Positions 19,313 to 27,708 of a stretch of DNA of 64,000 bases are shown here, in pieces. The notes under the pieces were generated by a model. It made no database searches and had not been told where the DNA came from. It saw only the letters and a list, made by a program, of their open reading frames with translations. Position numbers and translations under genes: made by a program. This DNA comes from JBEBVQ01 sp037190845. Lineage in GTDB: Bacteria > Bacteroidota > Bacteroidia > Chitinophagales > Chitinophagaceae. Numbering within the stretch: position 1 is the stretch's first letter; each line of letters begins with the position of its first letter. The DNA lies in contig JBBCJI010000011.1 in NCBI GenBank assembly GCA_037190845.1, positions 1 to 64,000 of the forward strand, given 5' to 3'.

Positions 19313-19783
19313 ATGGGGCACAAGACTACTATATCTGTAACGTTCGACAGCCTTCCTGAGTCTAAGGAGGATCTGCGTCGTGAGCGAGAACAGCTCATCA
19401 AGTTAAAGGCTTTTATCGAATCTCTTGTCGGGGATTGCGATAGGAGCCTAAGTCTTTTTACGAACACTGCAAACGCAGTTTACAATGTTGAATGGAGCTG
19501 GTCGAAGAAAGCGCGTTTTATCATCAGAGAAAATGGTAGACCGATGACTCTGCAACACATATTGGATTATGCGGAACTCATGTACGAAGATGATTTAACC
19601 TCGGATGAGGGTGCATATTCGAAAACCAAATCGAACCTGTCCGGGCAATTGAAAGCGAATCTGGATAGGCTGTTCATGCGCACGAAGTTTGAATACAAAT
19701 CGAAATACTATTACTACGGGTTGAAAGAATGGTTCGATGACGACGGAGAGTTGCTTCCTGAATTTCAACCTGAATGGAAATAA
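19313..19783 (+). CDS. Passenger protein with winged-helix-like C-terminal domain
   Basis: This 156 aa protein (start at 19313 chosen from the promoter box) is not one I can name. Its first half has a likely coiled coil (ESKEDLRREREQLIKLKAFIES). The second half, from WSKKARFIIRENGRPMTLQHI to KYYYYGLKEWF, resembles a HARE-HTH/winged-helix fold used to bind nucleic acid. It is the first gene inside the transposon and is followed at once by a strong terminator. A role in element control or target choice is possible but unproven. Confidence 0.75.
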   Translation: MGHKTTISVTFDSLPESKEDLRREREQLIKLKAFIESLVGDCDRSLSLFTNTANAVYNVEWSWSKKARFIIRENGRPMTLQHILDYAELMYEDDLTSDEGAYSKTKSNLSGQLKANLDRLFMRTKFEYKSKYYYYGLKEWFDDDGELLPEFQPEWK

Positions 19784-19821
19784 AAAAAGCACCGGAAGTT
19801 TGGTCGCCGACGGTGCTTTTT
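19784..19821. terminator. Terminator GCACCG...CGGTGC
   Basis: AAAAAGCACCG (19784-19794) and CGGTGCTTTTT (19811-19821) are perfect inverted repeats with flanking A and T runs. The hairpin starts directly after the stop codon of the first passenger gene. Confidence 0.8.
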
Positions 19822-19970
19822 CGAAAAACATAAAATAAAAAGGGCTGTTCAGAATAGACGGCGGGCGGCTTGGAATCCTCTGCCGAAGGGTTTGACTCCC
19901 TTACAGTCCACTCATTATTCCTTACCCAAAGGTAGGGAATAGGCAGCACTTACGCAAATAATTCCTACCT

Positions 19971-20879
19971 GTGTATAATATCAGACGATGTTTTGATAAG
20001 ATACTGAACGTCATCACGGACGTTCTCGGGGACAGCCTCCCCGCAGGTGGAAATTATCTGCGTCCAGGCTTGAAGCCTACATTTACGGACATTGAAGTAA
20101 TCGCCCTCAGCCTCACAGCAGAAAGCCTTAGCATAGACAGCGAGAGCAGATTATTTGCCATTCTGAATTATGATTACAGAGACAAGTTCCCGAACCTCAT
20201 AAGCCGCCGGCAGTTCAACGACAGAAGGAAAACGCTGTTCCCGATCCAGCAACAAATAAGAGCGCGCATGGCCGATCAAATGAATAGCCTGAACGAAGTG
20301 CTCGCAGTGGATAGCATGCCTCTTGAGATTTGCAAGCTGGCGCGTATGGAGCGCAATAAGATGGGGCGCGATGGCGTCTACTACGCCCCGCAAAAAGGCT
20401 ACTGTGCAGCCCAGGATAAGTGGTATTACGGATACAAAATGCATTGCGCGTGCTCGCCATCCGGAGTAATACAAACGTTCGATCTGTCCGGAGCCGCCGT
20501 CCACGATGTTAACTACCTGCGGGATTTAAAGAACGAAGTATCTGATTGCATACTGACCGGCGATCGGGGCTATATCAGCAAGTCTTTGAAACAAGAGCTG
20601 TGGGAGGATTCCCGAATCGCTGTAGAAGTGCCTTACCGCAACAACCAGAAAGAGAAAACACCAATCTGCTATCCGCTGAAAGTTATCCGCAAACGAATAG
20701 AAACGGTGTTTTCTCAACTGTGTGATATGTTCTCGATCCAGCGCAACTACGCCAAATCCTTCATAGGATATCGTACCCGTATCCTCGCCAAGATAAGCAG
20801 CCTTACGATCCTGCAGTACATCAACAAGTTTATTACTGGGAAGCCCGTGGGGCGAGTGAAGTATGCTTTGGCTTGTTAA
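19971..20879 (+). CDS. IS982 family transposase
   Basis: The 302 aa DDE transposase is at the usual family length. Candidate catalytic residues are Asp in LAVDSMPL (near 113), Asp in TGDRGY (near 197) and Glu in KRIETVFSQL (near 242). The phrase DKWYYGYKMHCACS is typical of IS982/IS4-like enzymes. The start is GTG at 19971. Its stop overlaps by 4 bp the 3' end of the convergent lipoprotein gene. It appears intact, so the element may still be mobile. Confidence 0.9.
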   Translation: MYNIRRCFDKILNVITDVLGDSLPAGGNYLRPGLKPTFTDIEVIALSLTAESLSIDSESRLFAILNYDYRDKFPNLISRRQFNDRRKTLFPIQQQIRARMADQMNSLNEVLAVDSMPLEICKLARMERNKMGRDGVYYAPQKGYCAAQDKWYYGYKMHCACSPSGVIQTFDLSGAAVHDVNYLRDLKNEVSDCILTGDRGYISKSLKQELWEDSRIAVEVPYRNNQKEKTPICYPLKVIRKRIETVFSQLCDMFSIQRNYAKSFIGYRTRILAKISSLTILQYINKFITGKPVGRVKYALAC

Positions 20880-21646
20880 CGGAACAACTGACTTTTCTTA
20901 ACTCCTTGTATGTAAAAACCGGTAGGATCTGCGTACTTTGTGGAATACTCAACTACCCGAGCATTGGAGTAATCCTTTATCCAAAAGTCCTTTGTTTTGA
21001 CCGTCAGTATTTTACTGACATAGAATTCGTGATCCACGTATTGCTCTTTGGCGAAATTTTCAGTGGTTGAGTACGTTATGAAATTCCTAAAATGCACCTT
21101 AGCCCTTTCTGCAGGAATATCTGTTTTAAACTCAGAAACACCACGCCTGTCAGATTTTGCCGAGTAGTTCTCATGGATCAGATGCCTATCCTGAATAAGG
21201 TATCTGCGGCTTAACACCACGCGTGAGCGCGGAGGAATGAACGTTATCCTTTCTTCCTGTACCGCAACTGTATTACCGGAGAATGCGCCAAACGTGGCGT
21301 AAGGAACGCCGTAGGCTCTGTACGTGTACCCTCCGGATGCTCCCACTGTGTTGCTCACCGTTTGCTCAACGTAATAGTTGTTTTTCACGCCTCCGTTTAC
21401 ATAGGACGATTTTTTCCAGTCAACGTAAATAGGCTTATCGTGAATGTTGGTTATCGCAAAACTCATGATGCCTTTATCTGCCCAAAAAGCGTACTGCACC
21501 TTAACAGTGTCGTTTTCAAAGTAGAAAGAAGAGTCCTCCTGTATGGCATCGAAATCTGATGAAGTGTACAAGATCTGAGTCCAGTTGGAACATGCGGAGA
21601 TTAACAGTGTTGAGACCGCGAAAAGGGATAATGTTGTGTGTTTCAT
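20876..21646 (-). CDS. Passenger lipoprotein of unknown function
   Basis: The 256 aa protein begins with a lipoprotein signal (MKHTTLSLFAVSTLLISAC, lipobox LISAC, Cys at residue 19). The mature part is mostly beta-strand and has no motif I recognise. It is encoded opposite to the transposase within the element. A surface lipoprotein as transposon cargo is unusual. A host-range, phage-blocking or sensing role is conceivable but nothing in the sequence proves one. Confidence 0.8.
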   Translation of the reverse strand: MKHTTLSLFAVSTLLISACSNWTQILYTSSDFDAIQEDSSFYFENDTVKVQYAFWADKGIMSFAITNIHDKPIYVDWKKSSYVNGGVKNNYYVEQTVSNTVGASGGYTYRAYGVPYATFGAFSGNTVAVQEERITFIPPRSRVVLSRRYLIQDRHLIHENYSAKSDRRGVSEFKTDIPAERAKVHFRNFITYSTTENFAKEQYVDHEFYVSKILTVKTKDFWIKDYSNARVVEYSTKYADPTGFYIQGVKKSQLFR

Positions 21647-22041
21647 TTATGTGGCGTTTTTGATGACGATGTAAACGGCCACGCATAAAAAGGGCGTAAC
21701 CGTGGATACTTTTCGCTCGTCCTGGCTTACCACAGCCAATCCTACGCAAAAGACACAGCTACGCCTTATCGGCGCACTATAATCTTTCTGCTGCGTAGGT
21801 TGTTCAATTGTGGTAATTCGGACGAACAAACAGCTTCTTATAGCACTAAATTCTTATTTGCTTCTTTTCATTAAGCCTGTAAATATAAACCTGCTACCTG
21901 AATAATCAAAAGCGCGTCAGTTTAATGGGGATGTATTGGATATTAATTTAAATTATTTTTTTTTGATAATCTACTCCAAAAGTCGTACTTTAGCATTGGG
22001 TTTAGGTGTATTTCCAATGACTCACTAAACGTGCCGTACTC
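21647..22041. other. 395 bp divergent promoter region inside the element
   Basis: The gap lies between the lipoprotein gene (minus) and the DUF5678-like gene (plus). TACTTTAG near 21989 is close to the TAnnTTTG box and may drive the plus-strand pair. No gene is evident. Confidence 0.4.
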
Positions 22042-22287
22042 ATGTTGAAAAATGAATTCAACTACTATTTAGAAAATCAGAATGAGCTGTTGGCCCTGTA
22101 TAACGGTAAGTTCATCGTTATTAAAGGGGAGAAGGTAATTGGAGCGTACGACAGTCAGGGAGATGCTTACAATGAAACAGTAAAACACCATCCACTGGGT
22201 ACCTTTCTTATTCAACATTGCCTCCCGGGGAGTGAAGGGTATACTCAAACATTCCATTCAAGAGTAATAATTCACACGCGAATTTGA
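22042..22287 (+). CDS. Small DUF5678-like protein paired with retropepsin
   Basis: The 81 aa protein contains NELLALYNGKFIVIKGEKVIGAYDS and a following YNETVKHHPLGTFLIQHC. This resembles the short DUF5678-type proteins (xLLxxYxGKxVAI...GKVVA) that often sit directly before aspartyl protease-like genes. Its stop overlaps the TTG start of the next gene (TTGA), so the two are translationally coupled. The function is not known; a chaperone, inhibitor or tag for the protease is a reasonable guess. Confidence 0.75.
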   Translation: MLKNEFNYYLENQNELLALYNGKFIVIKGEKVIGAYDSQGDAYNETVKHHPLGTFLIQHCLPGSEGYTQTFHSRVIIHTRI

Positions 22288-22829
22288 AACCGACTGGATT
22301 TACATTCAAATCACCAAACAGCATAGTGCGGGTGCTACACACGCCTGTACATATCCTTATCCCCAACAGGGACGATCATGAAACCATAGATGCTATTTGG
22401 GACACCGGAGCGACAGGATCAGTAATAACGAGATCCGTGGTTGAGAGGTTAGGAATTGCTCAAACAGGCATATCTAAAGTGTTTACCGCGAACGGCGAAG
22501 CCGAGCAGAGAACTTTCACGATAGACATAGGCTTACCGAATGGTATCAGAGTGCAAAGTATCGTAGCGACTGAGGTTGACGCGCTGTCCGGAGGAGCCGA
22601 AGCCCTCATAGGCATGGACGTGATAACCTTGGGAGATTTATCCGTAACTAACCACAACGGGAGTACTTGTATGTCTTTTAGAATCCCATCACTACACGAG
22701 ATAGATTTTGTAAAAAGCCCGAACTTTGGTGTTGTGAAAGTCACTAAATCTTTCGGCAACACCGTGGCAAGGACTGCTCCGTGCCCATGTAAAAGTGGTA
22801 AACAGTATAAGCGTTGCTGCGGAAAGTGA
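22284..22829 (+). CDS. Retropepsin-like aspartic protease with C-terminal SEC-C motif
   Basis: The 181 aa protein has a single-lobe retropepsin signature, WDTGATGSVIT, with the catalytic Asp at residue 40; such enzymes act as dimers. The ALIGMD segment (about residue 111) fits the family's second hairpin. The C-terminus CPCKSGKQYKRCC (167-179) is a SEC-C zinc-binding motif, known from SecA for ligand and protein contacts. The start is TTG at 22284, coupled to the previous gene. The combination in transposon cargo is odd; a toxin, regulator-cleaving or accessory role is open. Confidence 0.85.
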   Translation: MKPTGFTFKSPNSIVRVLHTPVHILIPNRDDHETIDAIWDTGATGSVITRSVVERLGIAQTGISKVFTANGEAEQRTFTIDIGLPNGIRVQSIVATEVDALSGGAEALIGMDVITLGDLSVTNHNGSTCMSFRIPSLHEIDFVKSPNFGVVKVTKSFGNTVARTAPCPCKSGKQYKRCCGK

Positions 22830-22847
22830 TTTTTAAGTCCCTCTAAA

Positions 22848-22864
22848 TAATCCCATCAACGGGT
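22848..22864. repeat. Internal near copy of the transposon right end
   Basis: AATCCCATCAACGGGTT resembles the outer end AATTCCGCCAACGGGTT at 22931-22947. The two are about 83 bp apart in the same orientation. It may be a relic end from a shorter ancestor or a second transposase site. Confidence 0.55.
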
Positions 22865-22946
22865 TGTTACGATACTACATTCTTTATCGCAGCAAATGTA
22901 ACAAAATCCTATCTTTGGTCAAATCCGATTAATTCCGCCAACGGGT

Positions 22947-22954
22947 TATATTAA
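22947..22954. repeat. Target-site duplication, right copy
   Basis: TATATTAA directly after the right inverted repeat, matching 19217-19224. Confidence 0.85.
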
Positions 22955-22955
22955 A

Positions 22956-24539
22956 TACGAAAATTCACCTCTTGTGAAAAGTGGCGTTTTTATAGAGCAG
23001 ACATTAGCATTGACATTTTTAAAGTTTAAGCAAGATTTTGTTTACTATTATGATAGTATACAGAGTTCTCCAATGCAAAAAGTAGAGAACTTAAAACCTG
23101 TTACTCGAGATTTGCTTGTTCGCCTTTTTAAGGATAAACGATATATAAACAAAGTGTTTTTAATGAACACAGATATTGGTGCGAACAACTTAAGGAATAA
23201 GGAATTACAAGCAGGCGCGGTGGAGAATACTGCTCCTGGTTTATCTGACTATTCATATTTCCCCGCAAGGATTGAGGGAAACATTTCGCATAAAGGAAAC
23301 TATGTTAAACGATACATTGGTTTTCAAAACGGCAGAATTACAGAATTTTCAAACACTAGAATTATATTTAGTGAATTTGTCGATTGGATTGATGAAATAC
23401 ATAAAGAGGTTCTAACTAAGACTTCATATAACAAAATTGAAGGATTTCTAAATAGATTTTCTGAAAAAGTTGATGCTCCACCTAATCCAGTTCCCACTTC
23501 TATTCTTTTAGATATAGATACGGAAACCTTGGATCGCTATGGATATGGCGACCATAATGATAATATTGATTTAGAAGACTATTGTGCCGTTATAACAGCA
23601 AATGAATTCTCTATTACTATTAATGGAGAACCCTTTGTAGTTGCAATTAATTACGATTCTAAGTTTGAACGATTTAATTTATCCAGTTCTGATCTCGCTG
23701 AAAAAGTTTCAAATATAAGTGAAGATGATCCACCATTTATTAGCTTATTAAATAGTGGCCAATCGTTTAGGATAGTTTTAGATGGCAACAAATACGTATA
23801 TGCACATAAGAGCTTTTTCAAGCCAAGCTTAAACTTAACCAGCAAGAAAAAAGACCTTGATTTAAACCAATTATTTAATGTGCACAGTTCAATCAGCAAA
23901 ACAAAAAGTGAGAAGGGAGGTACAACATTAAAGGTAAGTTCTAATTTATGGCACAAAGACACTTTATTTGGTCTCATTGCTAGGCAAGGAAAAGGTTATG
24001 GTGATAAAAATCTGGAGGATAACTTCAATTTTGAATACCTGTTGTGCGATGACTTATCTACAGAAATTGGTGACTTTATTGGTTTAGATACGAAAAATAA
24101 GAGAGTGACATTTATACATGCCAAAGCAAAAAAATCTAAACTTTCCGCTACAAACTTTACAGAAGTGTGTGGGCAAGCTACTAAGAATTTGGACTATCTA
24201 ACACCATATTACCAAAGAACTCCTGCACAAAATATTGCCAAATGGAAGGAGCCCTGGTCAGTTTCTTCTATTGGAAGGGTATCGGATAGAGTTGTCACAA
24301 ATAATGCAACGAGTAGGCAATTTTGGGATAAATATGTACAACTCATTTCAGACCCTTCAACTCAAAGAGAAGTTTGGCTCGTAGTAGGAAATATGTTCGA
24401 TTTTAAGTCGTTTAAATCTGAGCTTAATAAAAGAGATGTTTCGAAAGTGAAATCTGAAGTAATTCAGTTAATTTATTTACTACGTTCCACTTGGAATAGC
24501 GTATCTCAGGTTGGTGCTCAATTGAAGATTTTCTGTTGA
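22956..24539 (+). pseudogene. C-terminal half of interrupted helicase-nuclease
   Basis: From 22956 the sequence continues the helicase frame without a stop: TAC GAA AAT TCA CCT CTT, then GTG at 22974, which could act as a fortuitous start for a 521 aa fragment. The C-terminal part has a PD-(D/E)XK-like pattern: DDLSTEIGDFIGLD (about 24048-24090), then VTFIHAKAKKSK and EVCGQATKNLDYL. A helicase-nuclease fusion is therefore likely. The fragment lacks ATPase motifs. The clean junction suggests recent insertion, with no further decay visible. Confidence 0.8.
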
Positions 24540-24690
24540 TAAAAGAGAATATCAATAAATAACAACCAAATTATTCATTTTAGTTTCTGCAACCCCAACA
24601 CATAATCGCCATCAATTTTGGAGGAACCTGACATTTACAAATGTAAACTGCATTTGCTATATTTATATATGTAATTGTAATATGATATTC

Positions 24691-25734
24691 TTAGTCTTCG
24701 GGAGGAATTTCAATACCACTTTCTATGAGAAATATCTTTAGTTTATCTTTTAAAGTATGGTTATTAGTTATTTTTGATTTTGCTTCTCTTGAATAATATT
24801 GTAAAGTTTCTTCTCTTGAGTCATCCATTTCTGAATGTTTTTTATCAATTTCTACGTTAATTCTAAGATAGTTTTTACTCAAACCCATTGATTTAAAAAT
24901 AGTTTCAAGTTGATCACTCACAATGCTTACAGGAGCTCCCATTGAAATGTCAATTACTTTTTTTACCCATTGAAATCTCCCCCAGTTTTTAGATGAGTGT
25001 GAATTGTATTGCTTTGAAGAAATACCTGTTCCAAGGGATAAGACTGTAATATCTTTAATTTCTAGTTTTTCGTTACTTTTTTTGTAATGTTTATAGGATG
25101 TATTTCCCAAAACTTCAATAAAGGCTCCTAAAGATGGATTATTCATAATTAAACCACCATCAATACATACTACATTTTCTTTGTTGTATGTAAAAGTGTA
25201 AGTTGGGAAATATGTTGGTGCAGCGGACGTGGCTCTACAAATATCTACTAACCTAGAGTTTTTTTCATCAATTCTTGTTGCTTCTCTTGTGGTAAAAATT
25301 ATTGGAATATTTCTATGTATATCAAATGAGGTAATGAAAATTGGTTTTAAACAACTTGTGATCCTATAGTCATCAAAATATTCATGTAATATTTCTTCGT
25401 ATTTTTTGCTAAAATACATTGGACGAATCCATTTTCTAGAATGCATAAACAACCACTGTAATTTATTGTATCTTGGAAAAATATCTTTTCCTCTTTTTAG
25501 ATAGATTTCCTCTATTTTTTCAAGTGAATATTTTCTCTTGTTAGCTTCAATAGAATCTTCTTGTAATAAAAGAGCGCAAGTGAGAAGTCCACCTGTTGAC
25601 GTTCCTGCTATTAAATCAAAAGTTTTATGAATCGGTTGTTTGGTGATTTTTTCTATTTCTTTAATTACTTGTAAAGGAATTAGTCCTTTTAATCCACCTC
25701 CATCAATACTTAAAATCTTGAATTTCTGATTCAT
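24691..25734 (-). CDS. Patatin-like phospholipase
   Basis: The 347 aa enzyme shows all patatin motifs: the oxyanion-hole loop DGGGLKG (residues 11-17), the nucleophile elbow GTSTGG (Ser near 46) and the catalytic Asp in CIDGGLIMNNPS (near 190). Length and layout resemble CapV, the membrane-degrading effector of CBASS, and other anti-phage patatins. No cyclic-nucleotide synthase is nearby. The start overlaps the upstream 151 aa gene by 4 bp, so the two are coupled. AT-rich, as is its partner. It should hydrolyse membrane phospholipids; the trigger is unknown. Confidence 0.9.
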   Translation of the reverse strand: MNQKFKILSIDGGGLKGLIPLQVIKEIEKITKQPIHKTFDLIAGTSTGGLLTCALLLQEDSIEANKRKYSLEKIEEIYLKRGKDIFPRYNKLQWLFMHSRKWIRPMYFSKKYEEILHEYFDDYRITSCLKPIFITSFDIHRNIPIIFTTREATRIDEKNSRLVDICRATSAAPTYFPTYTFTYNKENVVCIDGGLIMNNPSLGAFIEVLGNTSYKHYKKSNEKLEIKDITVLSLGTGISSKQYNSHSSKNWGRFQWVKKVIDISMGAPVSIVSDQLETIFKSMGLSKNYLRINVEIDKKHSEMDDSREETLQYYSREAKSKITNNHTLKDKLKIFLIESGIEIPPED

Positions 25735-26186
25735 AGACTATAAATCGTATCTAAAAAGGTTACCATTATTTCAAAAACTTTATCCCTGTTATTAAGTTCC
25801 ACTACAGGGAATTCTCTAGATCTATTTAATTTGCTTCCAAAACTTATAGTTGACTTTACAGTTCCTGTAAATTCATCACCTTCAAACTTTATAGTTGGAT
25901 GGTTTTCAGAATTATCTAAGAAAAATGTATTTCTTTTATGACTTCTCATAAACAATTGCACCATTACAAAAAATCTTGATTCGGTTCTATCATACGGATT
26001 TTCTGAAAAAATTCGAAGACTCTCGTTGGTCTTACTTTCTAGCTCCTCGTCAATTTTCATAACGACTTCTTTTAGATGCAAATAAGCGAACTTGTCAAAA
26101 TATTCATAGAAATTTGACACACTCTCTAGCTTGCTGCTTCGTTTAGCTAATAATTGATTAAGTTTCTCCTGATTTTTGTCAATCAT
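25731..26186 (-). CDS. Unknown 151 aa partner of the patatin
   Basis: I do not recognise this protein. It is charged and soluble: a helical first half (LNQLLAKRSSKLESV, LHLKEVVMKIDEELES) and a strand-rich second half (TIKFEGDEFTGTVKSTISFGS). No signal peptide or membrane segment is visible. It is coupled to the patatin by an ATGA-type overlap and lies 15 bp after the frameshifted XRE regulator. It may sense infection or hold the phospholipase inactive. Confidence 0.75.
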   Translation of the reverse strand: MIDKNQEKLNQLLAKRSSKLESVSNFYEYFDKFAYLHLKEVVMKIDEELESKTNESLRIFSENPYDRTESRFFVMVQLFMRSHKRNTFFLDNSENHPTIKFEGDEFTGTVKSTISFGSKLNRSREFPVVELNNRDKVFEIMVTFLDTIYSL

Positions 26187-26201
26187 TGTTTTGAAGTTTA
26201 A

Positions 26202-26607
26202 TTACTTACTACCGATCAACTTCTCAATCATTTCCTTTTGCTGTTGCAACATACGCTCGTACAACTCTACCATTTTATCAATTGGATTAAAGGATGGTTG
26301 ATAATTGAATATTGACGGATTTGTCATCGTGGCACTATCGTTATTATTGATCGTATTCGATATTACATTAATCGCCTGCTCCTCGTCAAACTTCTGAAAA
26401 GCCTCCACTGGTATTTCCAATACCGCTGATATCTGCTGCAGGATGGCAGGATCGATGGTCTCGCTCAAGCAGGGAGATCTTCTGCTGGTTCCAGTCATCA
26501 CCCAGATCGGCCGCCAGCGTATCCTGCTTGACGCCCATCATTTCGCGGAAGCGTTTTACGTTGCGGCCTTCGTGTATTTTGTTAGCAGGAGTAGCGGAAT
26601 GTGTCAT
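26202..26607 (-). pseudogene. Frameshifted XRE-type regulator
   Basis: The first frame (26607 down to about 26460) carries the HTH through WNQQKISLLE. The rest (LQQISAVLEIPVEAFQKFDEEQA and a coiled-coil tail) continues in another frame down to 26202. Compared with the intact copy at 48444-48869, five bases are missing near 26460-26467, which breaks the frame. The operon's first gene is thus damaged, which could leave the patatin pair deregulated. A sequencing error is less likely, because the gap is five bases rather than a homopolymer slip. Confidence 0.8.
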
Positions 26608-26640
26608 AGCAGCAAATTTAAAAATTATAGCGTAAGTAAG

Positions 26641-26659
26641 TTACACATTTTCTGTGTAA
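26641..26659 (-). promoter_or_regulatory. Operator-like palindrome TTACACA-N5-TGTGTAA
   Basis: A perfect 7+7 bp inverted repeat lies 34 bp before the start of the frameshifted regulator. The identical arms recur at 48903-48921 before the intact paralogue. Conservation in both promoters suggests an autoregulatory site. Confidence 0.6.
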
Positions 26660-26881
26660 AAAAACAGTAAGTAACGGGCAATTTTTCATTGAACTATAAA
26701 GTAGATAAAGATTTAATTATTTGTCAGGCTTGTTCATTGTAACCGAATATCGTGCAGTCTGTCTTACAACAATTGCCAATATTTTGTGCCATGCCTACAG
26801 GTGTTTTGATACCGCATATGGAAATCTGGGCGACAACACTAAGTTAAGTTAACTATATTGGTATTTCTAAAATGCACAGCA

Positions 26882-27478
26882 ATGGGAGCCGTATTCGGAT
26901 TGATTGGAGTTATAGTTGGAGCCGCCATTACGTGGTTACAGGCATATTGGACAAACAAACAAGCCACCAATAAAAACGCCAGATATCTTGCAATTCGTAT
27001 CGTCTGCATCCTTGATAAATATCTTGTGGACTGCGCAGAAGTGGTCAAAGATGATGGGTTGTCTTTCGGACAACGTACACCGGACGGTTGTTTAGCTCCT
27101 CAGGTAAAAGCGCCAGGACCTCCTGTTTATCCCGATGATGTAGATTGGAAAAGTATTGATCCCGAACTTATGTATCAAATTCTGTCATTGCCTTCTGAAG
27201 TTGAAGGCGGTGACCGGATGATTAAGGCTACCGAGGATATATCCGGTCCCCCGGACTATGAAAGTTGGTTTCTGGAACGCAAATTCTATTACTGTCAATT
27301 CGGACTAATGGCTTATGCACTATCAGAGAAGCTTGCTGAAAAGTATAAGATCAAAAAGAAGACTTACAATAACTGGGATCCGGCTGCAGACTTAAAACAG
27401 GAGTTCGAGAAAGTCTCGGAAATACGTAAAGTAAAGCATAAACAATTTCATGATTTTGTGAAAAGACATTTAGGGTGA
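26882..27478 (+). CDS. Hypothetical membrane-anchored protein
   Basis: The 198 aa protein (ATG at 26882 chosen over a TTG eight codons earlier) begins with one hydrophobic segment, MGAVFGLIGVIVGAAITWL. A soluble region of about 170 residues follows, with no recognised motif and a basic C-terminal helix. It stands alone between the patatin operon and a stretch of repeats. One-TM small proteins are common in defence islands, but no function can be assigned. Confidence 0.65.
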   Translation: MGAVFGLIGVIVGAAITWLQAYWTNKQATNKNARYLAIRIVCILDKYLVDCAEVVKDDGLSFGQRTPDGCLAPQVKAPGPPVYPDDVDWKSIDPELMYQILSLPSEVEGGDRMIKATEDISGPPDYESWFLERKFYYCQFGLMAYALSEKLAEKYKIKKKTYNNWDPAADLKQEFEKVSEIRKVKHKQFHDFVKRHLG

Positions 27479-27673
27479 ATGTTGTCAAATCTCTCATCTG
27501 GATAATCGTGGGGCTATAAATCCTCCAATCCCCCCGACAGAAACGTTCACTTTCTTTGAATTGATTCATCTGTTTCCAAATTATTTTGATTATCCCCAAA
27601 ATATTTCCTTCCGTCCATTTTTATGTACGGAACTTTCCGTTACTTTACACTCAGATACAACGAGTTGTGTCGC

Positions 27674-27685
27674 GTGACGCGTCAC
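27674..27685. repeat. Perfect palindrome GTGACGCGTCAC
   Basis: A 12 bp perfect palindrome in the intergenic region; possibly a protein-binding site. No other evidence. Confidence 0.35.
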
Positions 27686-27708
27686 AAAAACATAATGGCC
27701 ATTTACTT

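Larger units (their letters stand above)
19225..22946 (+). mobile_element. IS982-type transposon carrying four passenger genes
   Basis: The ends are 18 bp perfect inverted repeats, ACCCGTTGGCGGAATTAA at 19225-19242 and its complement at 22929-22946. They are flanked by the 8 bp direct repeat TATATTAA (19217-19224 and 22947-22954). If the ends are set one base inward, the duplication reads as 10 bp. IS982 family elements start with AC and make duplications of this order, but are usually about 1 kb; this one is 3.7 kb. Inside lie a winged-helix-like gene, the transposase, a lipoprotein gene (minus) and a DUF5678-like/retropepsin pair. A near copy of the right end sits internally at 22848-22864. 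Confidence 0.88.

Noticed and set aside
24691..26607. CBASS operon around the patatin
   Set aside because: No cyclic-nucleotide synthase, HORMA or E1/E2-like gene is adjacent; the small partner lacks nucleotidyltransferase motifs.
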